Source: Akanthomyces muscarius
Taxonomy: Eukaryota > Ascomycota > Sordariomycetes > Hypocreales > Cordycipitaceae
Direction of reading: 5' to 3'
Length of the DNA stretch: 64,000 nt
Assembly: GCF_028009165.1 (NCBI RefSeq)
Contig: NC_079241.1
Span: 6,510,001-6,574,000 of the forward strand
Of the stretch, positions 32,476 through 45,151 are shown one piece after another. The translations under genes and the position numbers were made by a program. The first letter of the stretch is position 1. Each line of letters begins with the position of its first letter. The notes below the pieces were generated by a model. That model was given only the letters and a program-made list of their open reading frames with translations, ran no database searches and was not told the DNA's origin.

Positions 32476-35400
32476 ACGGCGCGGCGCGGCTTGCTGCAGG
32501 GGACGCCCGCTACGAATGAATCCCGGCGCAGGAGTGAGGTCTGGTGGGAGGATCGGACCCCTTTGAGGGTCCTATTTCAGGTCACTCGGTACCAGTACGG
32601 CCACTAGATTACGGGAGCGCTGGTCCAACACGGCCGGCCCCCAAGGGTTTGGCGCTGAGCTGGGCGACTATCCAGCTGCATATACGCGTACGAGGAGACG
32701 ATTGCTGGTAGTCAGCTGCTCAAGAGGTTCGCAAAAGGACTCCCGCGTGGCCTGTCCCGTGCTGGCCGGCGGCAAAAAGGAGTCGGACATCATCTACCAG
32801 CGTCCCTCCGCGAAAGGGAACAGGACGCTTCATCTTGGCTAGGAGCCCCAAATCCAAAGGGCGGACGGGCAGCCAAAGGGGAACCGAGAAAAAAAAAAAA
32901 CCGCAGATCATGCTAATCTGCACAGCGCACACCATGGGCTTCTTCGGGGTGGGTTTGGCCCGCCACCATCTTTTTCGCCCCAGCAATATTGGTGTGTACC
33001 TCTTTAGGGAAGGCCTCACGGAGCGATGTGTTATAGGGCGCTTTTTAGGCGGCCCTTGTTTCCAGCTAGCGGCGGAGATGAACCATCAGGCCCGGTATCA
33101 AGTGCATATTAAACTTGGCCTCCCGTATAGCAGCGGGCGTGGGATGGTAGTGCAGCTTGGGCTGATGACATACTGAGTAGATGAACGACCCTCCATCTCG
33201 AATGCCGACCCAGAGAGCTCGTCGGCAAGCCGGGTAGCACAGGGCACGCCATTCAGCATGGACAGTCGTCTGTAACAGCTGAATTCAAATTGTGCCTTGT
33301 GGAGGCCGTCTTGGCAGCCGGACGCCTAGAAAAACATACTTTGGCTGACTGCTGCGGTCAATCATGCATCTGGCCAGGGGGCGCCGTCCAGCTGGACAAG
33401 CTCCTTGGCTTCTCTGACTTTTTTTTTATTTTTATTTTTTTTATTGCGGACATGGCCACTTCCGTTCCATCCGCAAGTAGACTGCGATGGGGCCTATTGC
33501 TCGAATCCAACTTTTTTCTTCTTGCTTCGACCGACTGATCATTTCTCCATTTCTAAACCACTGTCTCAGAGGATCGAGAGAGTTGCAGTGACATATCATC
33601 TCTTCTGATAGATGCCAGTTATCCGTCCGACAGGGCTTCTCTGCCGTGGACAAGCGTGACAAGCAGGCAATAAAACCGGCCTCCCGACCTCTTTTGGCGC
33701 CGGTCCTCTCTAGTTCGCTTTCAGTGTCTCTGGTGCTGGCATTCCAAATTAGGCGAGGCTAATATAATGGGCCGCCACTACGCCAACCACTCCCGCAAAC
33801 AACTCTCTCTCACACACAGACATACTGAGTACACACACACAGGCACACGAACAGGCCGTCCGCGCCCCCGTGGCTGTTTTCCCCTTGCTAGCTGGAGCTA
33901 GTCAGCGGTTTCCGAGCTATTCGCAATCTCAACGCTACGGTGCACATACGTCACAGCGCCAAGACTAGCCTTCGGCTCCGTCATTCCCCATCCCAGCACC
34001 ACATGGGTAATCGGCCAAATTTATTGGGAATCTGTACAGAAAGAAAAAAAAACCCCAGGTGGCTTTGCTTTGGTTGTTAAAAAAAAATAAAAAAAAAAAG
34101 ACAGCACAGACCTCTCCAAAGCCAGCTACACGGTGTCAGCGTGTCGAAAATAGTAGGCGTGTTTTAATACTTCTCCCAAAAGAGCATGTAGCCCGCGCCT
34201 CGTTGCCATTGCCCCCAAGTGTCTTCTCTGACGAGAGCTTGGACAAGTCGCTTTGTTGCGCCCGAGTCTCAGCCACTGCAGGCATACGCTGCGCACAGCC
34301 AATCGTACGACAAGCCCAACGTCGGTCAAACTACGCCTGCTGCCGAGTCCATCTGAACTTGCGGCGCGCTGAGAGAATGCAACCCAGTCTGATACCTTGA
34401 TACCTTGCAGCAAGCGCATGTCTTCGACGGGGTTCCTTATTTATGATCCATGCTGCAAGTTCTGTCCTTGGCATGTGCTGCCGATGTGCGACTACAACCC
34501 GCATCATGGAGGGTAATAACTAGTATCGACGACGCGCATCGGCCCCTCTATTCTATGCAAGCTCGCTTTCTGCTCTTTGTTCCTCGTAGATAATCACGAA
34601 TGCATGACCTGGAAAGCTCGCCTTTCAATCCGACCTATTTCTTCTGTAAACTTGCGCCATCAAAGAGGCAGGGATTGTGTCGAATTAGCAACGCCTCGGC
34701 CAATTCTGCCCCCCGTCATCGTCAACCCCCCACCCCTGCCCCGGCTATAAATGGTAGACATATAATATCCAAATAAGACGGGGGACCTTTTCGTCTCTAC
34801 TGGTAATTACAAGACGAATACCCCGAAATTGATAGTCGAGTCAATCTAGGATCCAAAAGGGGTACTGTAGATTTGTTGCTCGTTGCCGAGGCTGCCGGTG
34901 ACCCCGTCGTTCTCATCATTCCCTGCTCAGGGCTCTATATCAGATACTCATCTCAGAAGCGACGGGTCTTAATGAATTGATGCCGCTGTTCCATATCTGC
35001 ATAAAACATGCGCGCTATAGTTTCTTTTTCTTTTGGCCCCTTCAGCAGGCTACCGCTCTCTCTCCCCGCCCTCATCCCCAGACGACAAAGACAAAAGGAC
35101 GCTTGACTCTCACTCACCTGACCTCTAGACCGTTTCTTGTCGTCAAGCAATCGTTGCTTCTTCTCCTGCCCCCCGGTGCGTGGTAAGACATGCAGTATTG
35201 TACACATTTGCCTGCATCGCACGCGCAGCACGCTTATGCAGAATGCATGTCTGGTCTCATCTTTTTCTCACCCAAACACAGCGATGCGATGCAGCTTGCA
35301 TCGCCACGGAGAACTGATCCTCGCGAGAATAACAATGCACGCCCAAGACATGACCACCTCATACTCTCTTCACCGTTTCTCTCCTCACCGCCTCCAGGTG

Positions 35401-36116
35401 AGGATGCTGCCACGATACAATGCCGCTCCATCGGCGACAGTTGCGCCACCATCGAGATCTGGTCACGGCAAAATCACCGATTTTCCAATCAAACATTATG
35501 CAGGAAGAAAACAGTAGCGCAGAGACAATCAGATGGATGGCACATCATGATCCTGTTGCTTGACAACTGCGGTTTGCCCCGTCCGCGATGAGACATTCCC
35601 TCCTTGCCGTGGCTCAACTCCCTTTGCACCGCGGGAGGATTTTCGGCGCCAAGACGTTGAATCTGGGAAGCAGCACTATGCCCGTCAACATGCAAGGCTA
35701 CGTGCATCTAGCCAGGTTTTGGGGCCTGAAATTACCTAGCACGCTAAGAAGGGAATCTTGAAAAAGCAATAGGCGGCAATCTGGACATCTCAATCTCACC
35801 ATCTACCCACAAATGGACTACTCACACTTGTGTTTTTGCTTTTGCCGCCCTGCGCAGCCCAATCGGGTACATGGTGCACACAGCTTCATTTGCGCCAGAA
35901 TGAACAAGCAGCCCTTTCACCGGAGGTAATTGTCCTTGGAGGAGCATTTGTTCCTTGGAAGGAAAGTCACATTCCGTCCTTCTTTGAAGACGTGAGTTAG
36001 ATCTTGTCCCAATTAGGCAATCCGCGCGATTATGTCTCGCGTTTTACACGTGCGCTGCATTACTGGGCGTGCGAGGGATTTGAATAGGTCGGCAGGCTTT
36101 GCGTGCGAGGGAGTTG

Positions 36117-36212
36117 GTAAAGAATAGATAAGGAAGAATAACACGAGTAGAGAGAATAGTACAAGCCAGATCAATGACAGAGAATAAAGAAAATAAGAAA
36201 ATAATACTTTTT
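36117..36212 (+). repeat. degenerate AATAAGA-type polypurine tract
   Basis: Purine-rich sequence with aagaatagataaggaagaat and gaataaagaaaataagaaaa, in the 3' flank of the phosphoacetylglucosamine mutase gene. It resembles the tracts at 11219-11332 and 17994-18110. Confidence 0.4.
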
Positions 36213-36376
36213 TCTACTGATCATCATAAACGCTACTAATTTTCGACTAAAGTGGCCGACTCTTTGAACGAAGCTGCAATGCTCTGCGTCGTATTGAGTA
36301 AGCCCGTTAAAGCTGCAATCTTTTGCTTGAATTCTACCATGTCCTTTTCAACTTTGTCAAATAGAGCATTCATCTC

Positions 36377-38049
36377 CTAGGAGCCAAACTGCTTGACAAT
36401 TTGCGCAACCTTGTTGGCCAATTCATCCGCCTCCGCACGCGAGGCGGCCTCTGCGTAAACACGACAAGCGTTTTCGGTACCGCTGGCTCGGGCGAAGGAG
36501 CGCGCCGACGTGTATTTCCTAACGCACTCGTCGATAGCGTCCTGGGCCCCTTCCGGCTTGGCCAAGCGACGCTCAGCATCCGTGGCCTCAAAGGCATCCT
36601 TGTTGGCAACCTCGACGCGGACCAGACGGTTTGGGAGGTCCGTATACGTGGTAGCCCAATCCTTCAGGGACCAGCCCTTGTGGGCCAGTACGACTTCAAC
36701 CATGAGCATGTCAGAAATGGCATCGCCAACAGTCTGATTTATCAAGTCGCCAATGGCAGCGAGAGTCTCGAGGGCGTCCTTCTGAGCAGGAGACTGGGGC
36801 TGCTTGGCACCAAATAGACGTAGGGCCTCTTGCGAAAATACGACGGTACCGTGGCCGTTTGCCTCAAAGTAAACACCAATATCGTACTGGCAAGCGGCGT
36901 GGTGCAGATGCTTGACACCAGTGGGTGTAAAAACGACTGGAAGCTGCAGAAGCTTCTCGATATATTTGGTGCTGGCGCCGTTGGCATACGCCGTCTGTAT
37001 AACACCGATGCGGAGGTCGTCTTCGAGGCCGGCCGAGCGGACAAGCTCACCGATAAAAGAAGCACAGAGAGAAGAAATACGATCGCCATCGAGCATGAAG
37101 AAGCCGGTGTCGGGGTCAATCCAGTAGTAGATGAGGCGGTCAGCGTCGCCATCAAAGGAGCAGCATCGGGCGCCGGGAACAGGCTTGGGGTTCGGAGGGT
37201 TACGTTGTCTAGTCTTGACAAAGTCGGCGCCACACTAGGCAATTAATTAGTATTGTTTGAAGAAGAATGGGATGTTGTGGAAAGACTTACATCGAGGTTC
37301 AGGACCTCCGGTCGTAGCACATCATCATTGACAACTTTGACGTCGAATCCCGTGACATCCTTGGGAATCGATTTGAGAAGCTCAGCAAACTTGGGTCCGC
37401 CAACACCGTTGGCGCAGTCGACAATGAGCTGGCCCTGGATCTTGCGTCCACGCAGAGCACGCACAAAAGCCTCGGAGAGCTTCTCGTAATAGCCAGCCTC
37501 GCTGACCTTGCCATAAGATTTGGGAGTGCCTTCGGTATTGATGCAGCGGACCAGGTAATGCAGCTGAGGGGTAGTGAGGATCTTGAAGTCGGTGTGCTCC
37601 GTGCCGGTGGCATCGAGGGCGTCGGCCAGTGCAACAACGAGGCCGTGGCCAGAGGGACGAGTATCTCTACCGTAAATAACACGGCCGGGGGCTTCAATAT
37701 CGATCTTGAGCTGTGTGGCAAGGGCCTTGTAAGTGTCGACGAGTTCCTGGTCGGTGGCACAGTTGACAAGCTTTGTGGCATAAGCTTCCCACTCCTGCTC
37801 GAGCATTTCGCCCATGGGGTCGACAATCTTGACACCGTTATCGGGGGCCGGGTTGTGGCTTGCAGTAATCATGACGCCAATGGCCTGGCCGTTGAGCTTG
37901 CGACTGCGCAGGCCAGCAAGCAGGCCGACGCGGAAGCTGACGCTGGGGAGCAGGTCGGCCTTCATGCGAAAGCCAGCTGTGCCATACTTGTAGACATGAC
38001 CAGCAGTGATGGGGTACTTGGCAGACGCCGCGAGCACCTTTTCGTCCAT
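36377..38049 (-). CDS. PCM1: Phosphoacetylglucosamine mutase
   Basis: Two exons, 38049-37291 and 37234-36377, giving 538 aa, the normal length for fungal AGM1/Pcm1. The enzyme interconverts N-acetylglucosamine-6-phosphate and N-acetylglucosamine-1-phosphate, a cytosolic step towards UDP-GlcNAc and hence chitin, N-glycans and GPI anchors. The active-site phosphoserine is Ser64 in ITASHNPAPDNG. The metal-binding loop is SFDGDADR, soon after the splice junction. The sugar-binding FEANGHGTVVFS and the C-terminal phosphate-binding SFARASGTENACRVYAE are intact. The 56-nt intron (GTAAGT donor, CTAG acceptor) is phase 0 and joins NLD to CGADF. The gene is divergent from 6-phosphogluconate dehydrogenase with 2.1 kb between starts. 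Confidence 0.95.
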
Positions 38050-40163
38050 GGCTGCGACAGGTGGTGTTATAGCACGAGAACTGGTAGAAGTTGAATTCGA
38101 GGTCGAAGAGCTGGCGCGGGGTTTGGAGGGGTACGAAGCTACCTAGGGGCGGTACCAAGATCAGCAATAGGTCCTGCGAATAACACCAGCTGCAGACAGT
38201 TTCTGGTTAATGCGTTCAAACTCACAGGAAGGACCAGAGATGAAATGAGTCAAAAAAAAGTTTCTTGTTGATGATACCGCCGTTTACTGGTACTCTGTAC
38301 TCATTGAGGAGAAGAGAGGTGGACCCCACGGCAACGAAGGGAAAAGAGGAGCCCGGGGGCGCTCTTTGCTCTTCAAGCAGTCAAGCAGTGTGTGGCAGTT
38401 ACGGTTGGTACGATGCAGGTCGGGTGAAAAATACGTCACAGATTGTGGGTTTCTGGCTGCTCAGCGCCGTCTTAGGGGGTTGCAGGCGCTTCTACAGCGG
38501 GCAAAGGTGGGTTACACAAGGCTCTCAAGCTCTGTTGTACGAGGGCTGGCCTCATGCGCCACGCTCGATTTAGAAATGCCACTGCCCTGGGAGCTTGGCC
38601 CGTTGGGAGGCTCCGCACAGGCACAGCGGCGAGCGGGCAGAAAACGACAATGTGGCGTTGCAGCACTGACACGGTTGACAGGTTGGTGGCTGGCTGGCTG
38701 GCACGGCTGGTTTGTAGTTACGACGGCTACACTTGTGTTTGGCACTACATTTTACGAGCAATTCTTGATTTCTCTCGTTTTTCTTGTTTTCTTGATCCTT
38801 TCTATTATTCGTGTCTTTCTGAACAGTGTCGAGGGTCGCTAGGCCTCCATTGGTACGGCCAAAAGATACGAGGCGCATCGTGTGGTCGAGAGATGCAAGC
38901 AGATGATCGTACCAGACAGGTACTACGACGGCTGGCTGGGTAGTAGTGTTTAAAGTGGTACAATATGCTACCAGTAGCATGAGATGAGTGAATCGTGGCT
39001 GAGAGCAAGAAAGAGGAATGGGCGGTACGACTTTTTGAAGAAATTACACAAAAATGACGAAAAGAATACCGGACGAAAATTGAGCCAACGCAACGTGTGA
39101 CAAGTATCAGCCAAGCAATACACATGAGACGCCGCCCAAACGTCCGCATTCGTCAAGCTTCGCCGGATGCTGACAAACTTGGTGTGGCAGCTGAGGCACT
39201 TTTATTCAGCCTGGCAACTGGTTACCTGGGGCCGGCCTGGATGGCGGGAGGAGGCATCGCGATTGCCGCGCCGGATAATTACAATACTATTCATAATACA
39301 TGACAATAACGGAAAATTGCCGACATCATATTTCTCCCATTTTGCGGCGCTCAATTGCTCGTATCATGTGTCTGTCGTGAAACAAGGAGCTCTTTGGGCG
39401 ACCGGCATTTGCGGCCGCGCCGGAGCTGCTGGGTTGGGGGTTCCGCAGCGCAGCCAAACCCGCAAGGTAAGGCAAGGCCGCTACAGGGGGCTGCAGGCCG
39501 CTACAGCGCCGCCGGCCACAAGCTCTAGCGGCCTGCACCAATACCCGCCGCTGCCGGTGCGTCATGGCCCCTCCCCGGAGTTCGTTGGGGGTCATGGATG
39601 GATGATGCGTTTCGTCTGACGGCAGCATCGCATCTGACACGGCACGTTGATTTAATCCAGGACATGTAAGAATAATGTGTCAAGCTGTATTAGAGGCGTG
39701 AATTGGCCGACGGCGATGACTTCCAAGAACCAACCAACACTCGATGCTGCGTCTCTGCCGGTCAATAGTGGAGTGACGCAAATGTTGGGACGTCACAGCA
39801 GAACCACAGCAGGATATTGCCGTCGACCAGCAACGTCTGTAAATCTCTCAAATCTCATCGCAGCGTCCAAATACACTCAGCCGGCGCGCCGTAGCGTGAA
39901 AAAATCTCTCCTGCGGCGATTGTGATGACACTCCCACTCGTCGCCCTGCTGCCCCGCCAATCCAGTGTCTCCGTCGCTAATTGAACCCGCTTTTTCCTTA
40001 CCCAGCACGGTCATACAAACTTCAAGCTCGCCAACCTTTTTCCTACTCTTGCTCCTTCTTCTACTCCCCCTCCTCATCTTCATTGTCCACCTCGGATCTT
40101 GCGCTTGTGCTACCTGATCCTGCTTCCCTTTCATCCATATACCCTCTATACATCACAGCCATC
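38050..40163. other. divergent intergenic: PCM1 and GND1 promoters
   Basis: About 2.1 kb without a supported gene. It holds CTGG-type short repeats near 38682-38708 and pyrimidine-rich blocks at 38762-38818 and 40012-40085. The latter directly precedes the GND1 start and is typical of strongly expressed fungal genes. Confidence 0.5.
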
Positions 40164-42174
40164 ATGTCTGGTCCTGTGTAAGTCGCCCCTCGTCCTTTTC
40201 CTGCTGTGCTATCTGCTCTTATCTCGACTACCCCACCACCCCGCCGAGAGCTGTTGGACTCGCTCAATTTCCCGCACTCAGCATTTGCGCACATCGCCAG
40301 TTTTTTTCTTGGTGTTTTTGCTTCTCTGCTGAGCTGCGGGATCTTGCTCGTGGTTTGCGGCGTTGCTGAGTAGATTCGTGGCTTCCCATCCTACTGAATC
40401 GCCCGCTCACTACTGAGCGGCAGTGCTCGACTCGCCAACATTAAGCTCGGCTCCAACCACAACAGCAGCCCCTCCTCTGCTTCTCCTACCTCTGAAGGTG
40501 CTCATCCTGTCCAAAATGCTAACAATGCTCCAAGCGCGGATCTCGGCCTCATCGGCCTCGCTGTCATGTAAGTTCTGGCCTAACCCGGGACCCCCGCGAT
40601 GCCCCTCCATACCCCTCCAAGCTGCTAACTTTGCTGCCCAGGGGACAGAACCTGATTCTGAACATGGCTGACCATGGCTTCACCGTCTGCGCCTACAACC
40701 GAACCGTCTCCAAGGTCGACCGCTTCTTGGAAAACGAGGCCAAGGGCAAGTCCATTGTCGGTGCCCACTCCGATGAGGAGTTCATCTCCAAGCTCAAGAC
40801 CCCCCGCCGAGTCATGCTCCTCGTTCAGGCCGGCAAAGCTGTCGACGACTGGATTGAGAAGCTTCTGCCCCTCCTGGAGAAGGGTGATATCATCATTGAT
40901 GGCGGCAACTCGCATTTCCCCGACTCCAACCGCCGCACCCAGTACCTCAAGAGCAAGGGCCTTCGCTTCGTCGGCTCCGGCGTTTCCGGTGGTGAGGAGG
41001 GTGCCCGCTACGGTCCCTCCATCATGCCCGGTGGTGACGAGGAAGCTTGGCCTCACATCAAGGACATCTTCCAGGGCATCTCTGCCAAGTCTGACGGCGA
41101 GGCTTGCTGCGAGTGGGTCGGTGACGAGGGTGCTGGCCACTACGTCAAGATGGTTCACAACGGTATTGAGTACGGTGATATGCAGCTGATCTGCGAGGTA
41201 TGCTACATCTCAGAACGCAATGCAGTTCTCTGCTAACATGCCCAGGCCTACGATATCATGAAGCGCGGCCTCGGCCTCTCCAACAAGGAGATTGGCGACG
41301 TCCTCGCCAAGTGGAACAAGGGTGTTCTCGACTCTTTCCTCATTGAAATTACCCGCGACATCATGTACTTCAACGATGACGACGGCACTGCCCTTGTTGA
41401 GAAGATCCTCGACCAGGCTGGCCAGAAGGGTACCGGCAAGTGGACTGCCGTCAACGCCCTCGACCTCGGCATGCCCGTCACCCTCATTGCTGAGGCTGTT
41501 CTTGCCCGCTGCCTGTCTGCTATCAAGGAGGAGCGTGGGGTTGCTTCGACCAAGCTCCAGTACGTTTCCCGCGGCAGCGGCAAGTTTGAAGGCAACAAGG
41601 AGCAGTTCCTCGACGACCTGGAGCAGGCTCTCTACGCCTCCAAAATTATTTCGTACGCCCAGGGCTTCATGCTGATGCAGGAGGTACGTTTTACAATCTA
41701 TCTACTTTATCAACTCCATCTAACAAATACTAGGCTGCCAAGGAGTACGGCTGGAAGCTGAACAAGCCCTCCATTGCCCTCATGTGGCGTGGTGGCTGCA
41801 TCATCCGTTCCGTCTTCCTCAAGGACATCACCGCTGCCTACCGCAAGGACAATGACCTTGCCAACCTCCTCTTCGACGACTTCTTCAACAAGGCCATCCA
41901 CAAGGCCCAGCCCGGCTGGAGAGACGTCGTCGCCCAGGCTGCCCAGCTTGGTATCCCTACCCCCGCCTTCTCTACTGCCCTGTCGTGGTTCGACGGCTAC
42001 CGTACCAAGGACCTGCCTGCCAACCTGCTGCAGGCTCAGCGTGATTACTTTGGTGCTCACACCTTCCACATCAAGCCCGAGTTTGCCAGCGCCAAGTACG
42101 AGGCTGGCAAGGACATTCACGTCAACTGGACCGGCCGTGGTGGCAACGTCTCCGCTTCTACCTACCAGGCTTAA
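40164..42174 (+). CDS. GND1: 6-phosphogluconate dehydrogenase (decarboxylating), N-terminally extended
   Basis: Five exons: 40164-40177, 40424-40567, 40642-41197, 41246-41683 and 41734-42174, giving 530 aa. The enzyme is the NADP-linked third step of the oxidative pentose phosphate pathway and makes ribulose-5-phosphate, CO2 and NADPH. The Rossmann start ADLGLIGLAVMGQNLILNMA is split by intron 2 inside a Met codon. VGSGVSGGEEGARYGPSIMP, the catalytic region HYVKMVHNGIEYGDMQLICE, and WRGGCIIRS follow. The canonical protein starts near ADLGLIG. Here a 14-nt first exon and part of exon 2 add about 43 Ser/Asn-rich residues (ARLANIKLGSNHNSSPSSAS and on). That frame is clean up to the acceptor, so the extension looks real. 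Intron 1 is the longest in the window (246 nt). Confidence 0.92.
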
Positions 42175-43992
42175 GCAGCGGATGTGGTTTGGAGGTTGCG
42201 AGAAATCAAGAAACAATATAGTAAAGAATGATGAAAACTGGCTTTTCTGAGAATTATTGAATTAATATACAAAACCGTCTACGTGCATTTCACGTACATT
42301 CATGCAGTTGATAAAAATGTATCCCTATCTTCATGCACCATAATCTTGGGTAATGAAGATTTTAGGTGTTTGGTAATAGTAGGGAAGTCAATCTTGGCAC
42401 GAAGAATTATTCCTTCAGCAATTGGAGCACCGAGTAAGAAGCCCACTGCTGTACACACTAATGCCGTCCTTTGCAGGATCACGTTCATAGTCACGTCACA
42501 TATCACTGGCCACGAGTGGCACAGTGTCTACGAGTCATAGAAAATTTTCTTGGTCGCCAATTATACTCGTGGTCGCCAGCGTTTGGACCCTCGCATCGTT
42601 TTCGCGTCGAAGTTTTCGCCCGAGCGGACCGGTCCTCGGTGTGAGATTGATCGGTGGCAAACTCGGTTGAAGACGAGACTCGGCAGCTGATCGCGACGGA
42701 AACCTGTTGAAACGCGGCACGAAAATAAAAGCGTGGGAAAAAAAAATATTCTTGAGATAATGATATGGGAGGAAGAAAGAAACTGCGAACTTGAACTTTT
42801 CTGGTGCGGGAAAGTTTTAGCGGCCCGCTCCGGCTGGGCTCACGGCGGAACAAAATTCCGTATGGCCTACAGGGTAGTCGGATCCTCGCGCAGAGGCCAT
42901 GATGGGGAAGTATTCTAGGATCTTCTACAATGGGAAACAAAGAGGGGGAGGGAGAGGTTTGGGGTTTTCTACTGATAGATCATACGTGAAAAATAGCGTT
43001 GATTTTAAGACCTTGGATGTGCTGGCGCTGTAGTGATGAGCAATTGACAGCAAGTCACGACTCCATAGAGATGATTATCTGGCATAGAAATTGTTACTTG
43101 GCAGGAAACTAATCGACCTCTCTACGAGATTTCGACTGGCTTGCAGAATTTGCATTTTCGTGGATGAAGAAATCATGGCTGAACTACATGCGATACTGTT
43201 TGACCTGTTACGTACTGACATCTGCCAAAAGCATGCTTGACGGCTGCAATACTGAGCTGGGCCGCGGGCAGCGTCGTCGAAGCAGACGTCGAAACAGAGA
43301 CTGCAGCCAAAAGTATAGTTGATGAGCGGATTGCTTCCGCAATCACATGTAGTTTCGTCTGGCAAAGATTTTCGGCGAAGCATGCTTTGGGAGGCGAATT
43401 GCTGGACCGAATCATGGGCGGCATCGTCGGACGCGTCAAAGACTTTGAGCCAAAAGCATACTTGGTGGCGGAAGTCCAACATGACACATAAGCTGATTCT
43501 GAATTTTCAAGAAAAAAGCTAGATATGTTCCATTTCTGTTGTACTCTGATTGTGGCAAACCCATTTGCCTACCGTGCGTTCTTGAGGGAGCTGGAGAGAA
43601 GGGTAGAGGAGGAAAGAGATGCCAAAACACGGACTGGAATAATGATGAAATTCCTGCAATAGTATGAAAGACCTGAGATATTTGAATTCAGTGAGATTTT
43701 CCGTGAGAGAATTTGCGAAAAAGACATTTCTGGCCATGTGGCATCTTTTCGTTGCCTGTTGGAACAGAGCTGTTACGAATTGATGGACCTTTTCGAATTG
43801 GGTTTTTACAATCAAGTTTTCAGCAATTGACTTTTTAGAATTTGGCAATTGAATTTTTATCTCTTCTATTTTGGGAAGAATCGCCACGATTTCACCTTTG
43901 CGGTGATCTGATGGCTTGAGTGGCTTCGATGTTTAATTCGACTCCATTCGCAACCGCACAGTGCCGGGAAATTGCACCCGCGAGTGACGGAC

Positions 43993-44024
43993 TCTTCTTC
44001 TTCTTCTTCTTCTTCTTCTTCTTC
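43993..44024 (+). repeat. (CTT)n microsatellite
   Basis: Ten or so perfect CTT repeats. The reverse strand therefore shows a meaningless poly-Glu open frame. No gene overlaps it. Confidence 0.9.
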
Positions 44025-44827
44025 AAAGATACACTGTCCAAAAAGCATAAAATCCACCAGCAGTATCTTTTCAGCAGAGAGTTACACAATCATGTTTTGC
44101 CATCTGTGAATCACTGCGTAAGCTCAAGTCATGCACTGTGTTGCGCCGCGGCACGTCGTGGTCCCGGTGTGAGTCATCTGCCTCAAATACGCAGAGTATG
44201 AGAAACTGAGTTACGTCTCCTGAAAACATTTGAGGAGGCAGAGGGAACAACCAATATTGTCAGTTGCCAGTTTTTCTCTGACGAACCAAAAGTCGTGCAT
44301 GGTTCTTCCGGCGAGAGGCGCGCCCTTGGACACACTATAGGACCTAGCCAGGCCACTGTGCACATGAAGCTGAAGAGGACGAAACATATAAAAGAACGAT
44401 AAAAAGAGAGCAAGACTACTTTTTAGAATAAACAAACAAGCTACTACGTCTTCTATTCATTTGACCCGCTGCCTTTGTTTCACCCACTGGGCCCGCCTCC
44501 CGCATCACGCTAGGCCAGGCACAGCCGCACAGTGTTGAACAAGCTCATAAGCTGTCGCGGGCTGGAGCCGCACATGGCAGCCGCATCGAACCTCGTCCTT
44601 GCATCAACCTCGCATCACCACCAGCCCCGTCGACATCTCGAGCCACAGTGCATCCGATCGAGTTCTCGCCGAATGCCGCCACTTATTTAAAAGCATCTTC
44701 TAACTTTGAAGGCGCTTCCTCGCCACATTTACGCCCACCCCTTCCTCTTCCAGCCTTCGAGATTCTCTCGGGCGAATTTGAGTTCGCGATGCAGGAGGTC
44801 TGGACTTGCGCCCATCTTCCGTGCGAA

Positions 44828-44836
44828 TATATAAAG
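44828..44836 (+). promoter_or_regulatory. TATA box of the elongin A gene
   Basis: TATATAAAG, an excellent TATA match, about 500 bp upstream of the start codon at 45337. It implies a leader of roughly 470 nt, which is consistent with the absence of any ATG from about 44860 to the start. Confidence 0.6.
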
Positions 44837-44903
44837 GGGTCGTCCCCCCGATCTTTTGAAGAGGTTTTCCCTCCTTCTCTTCCGACCGTCTCTGCTTCTT
44901 CTA

Positions 44904-45151
44904 CCATACACACCATACAAACCATACAAACCACAAAACCATACAAGCCAGCCAAACCAAACACACCATACAAACCTCAGTGATACAACCATTATCACCA
45001 CAACGCAAAGTCTGCTATCAAAGCAGCCCCGCCAGACAAACTAACAAGTTTTTGCTTCTCTCACACAAGCCTGCTACAAAGCAGCCTGCAATCCGCCAAA
45101 ATCTCACACACCTTCTTCAAACCTTCAAACCTTCAAACCTTGAAACATCCA
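44904..45151 (+). repeat. short tandem repeats in the elongin A leader
   Basis: Two clusters: imperfect CCATACAAA units at about 44904-44975, and three or so CTTCAAAC units at about 45117-45145. Both lie inside the presumed transcribed leader. Confidence 0.6.

Larger units (their letters stand above)
31384..36376. other. gene-poor 5-kb stretch
   Basis: Between the DUF1765 gene start and the stop of the phosphoacetylglucosamine mutase gene, both minus-strand. No gene is supported. It holds a homopolymer of 14 G at about 32462-32475, T/A-rich runs near 33417-33440 and 34074-34098, a short (CA)n near 33810-33842, and a purine tract at 36117-36212. Part may be a long leader of the DUF1765 gene. 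Confidence 0.45.

Noticed and set aside
43866..44089. Open frames with poly-Glu or poly-Lys on the minus strand
   Set aside because: Produced by the CTT microsatellite in AT-rich DNA, with no domain.
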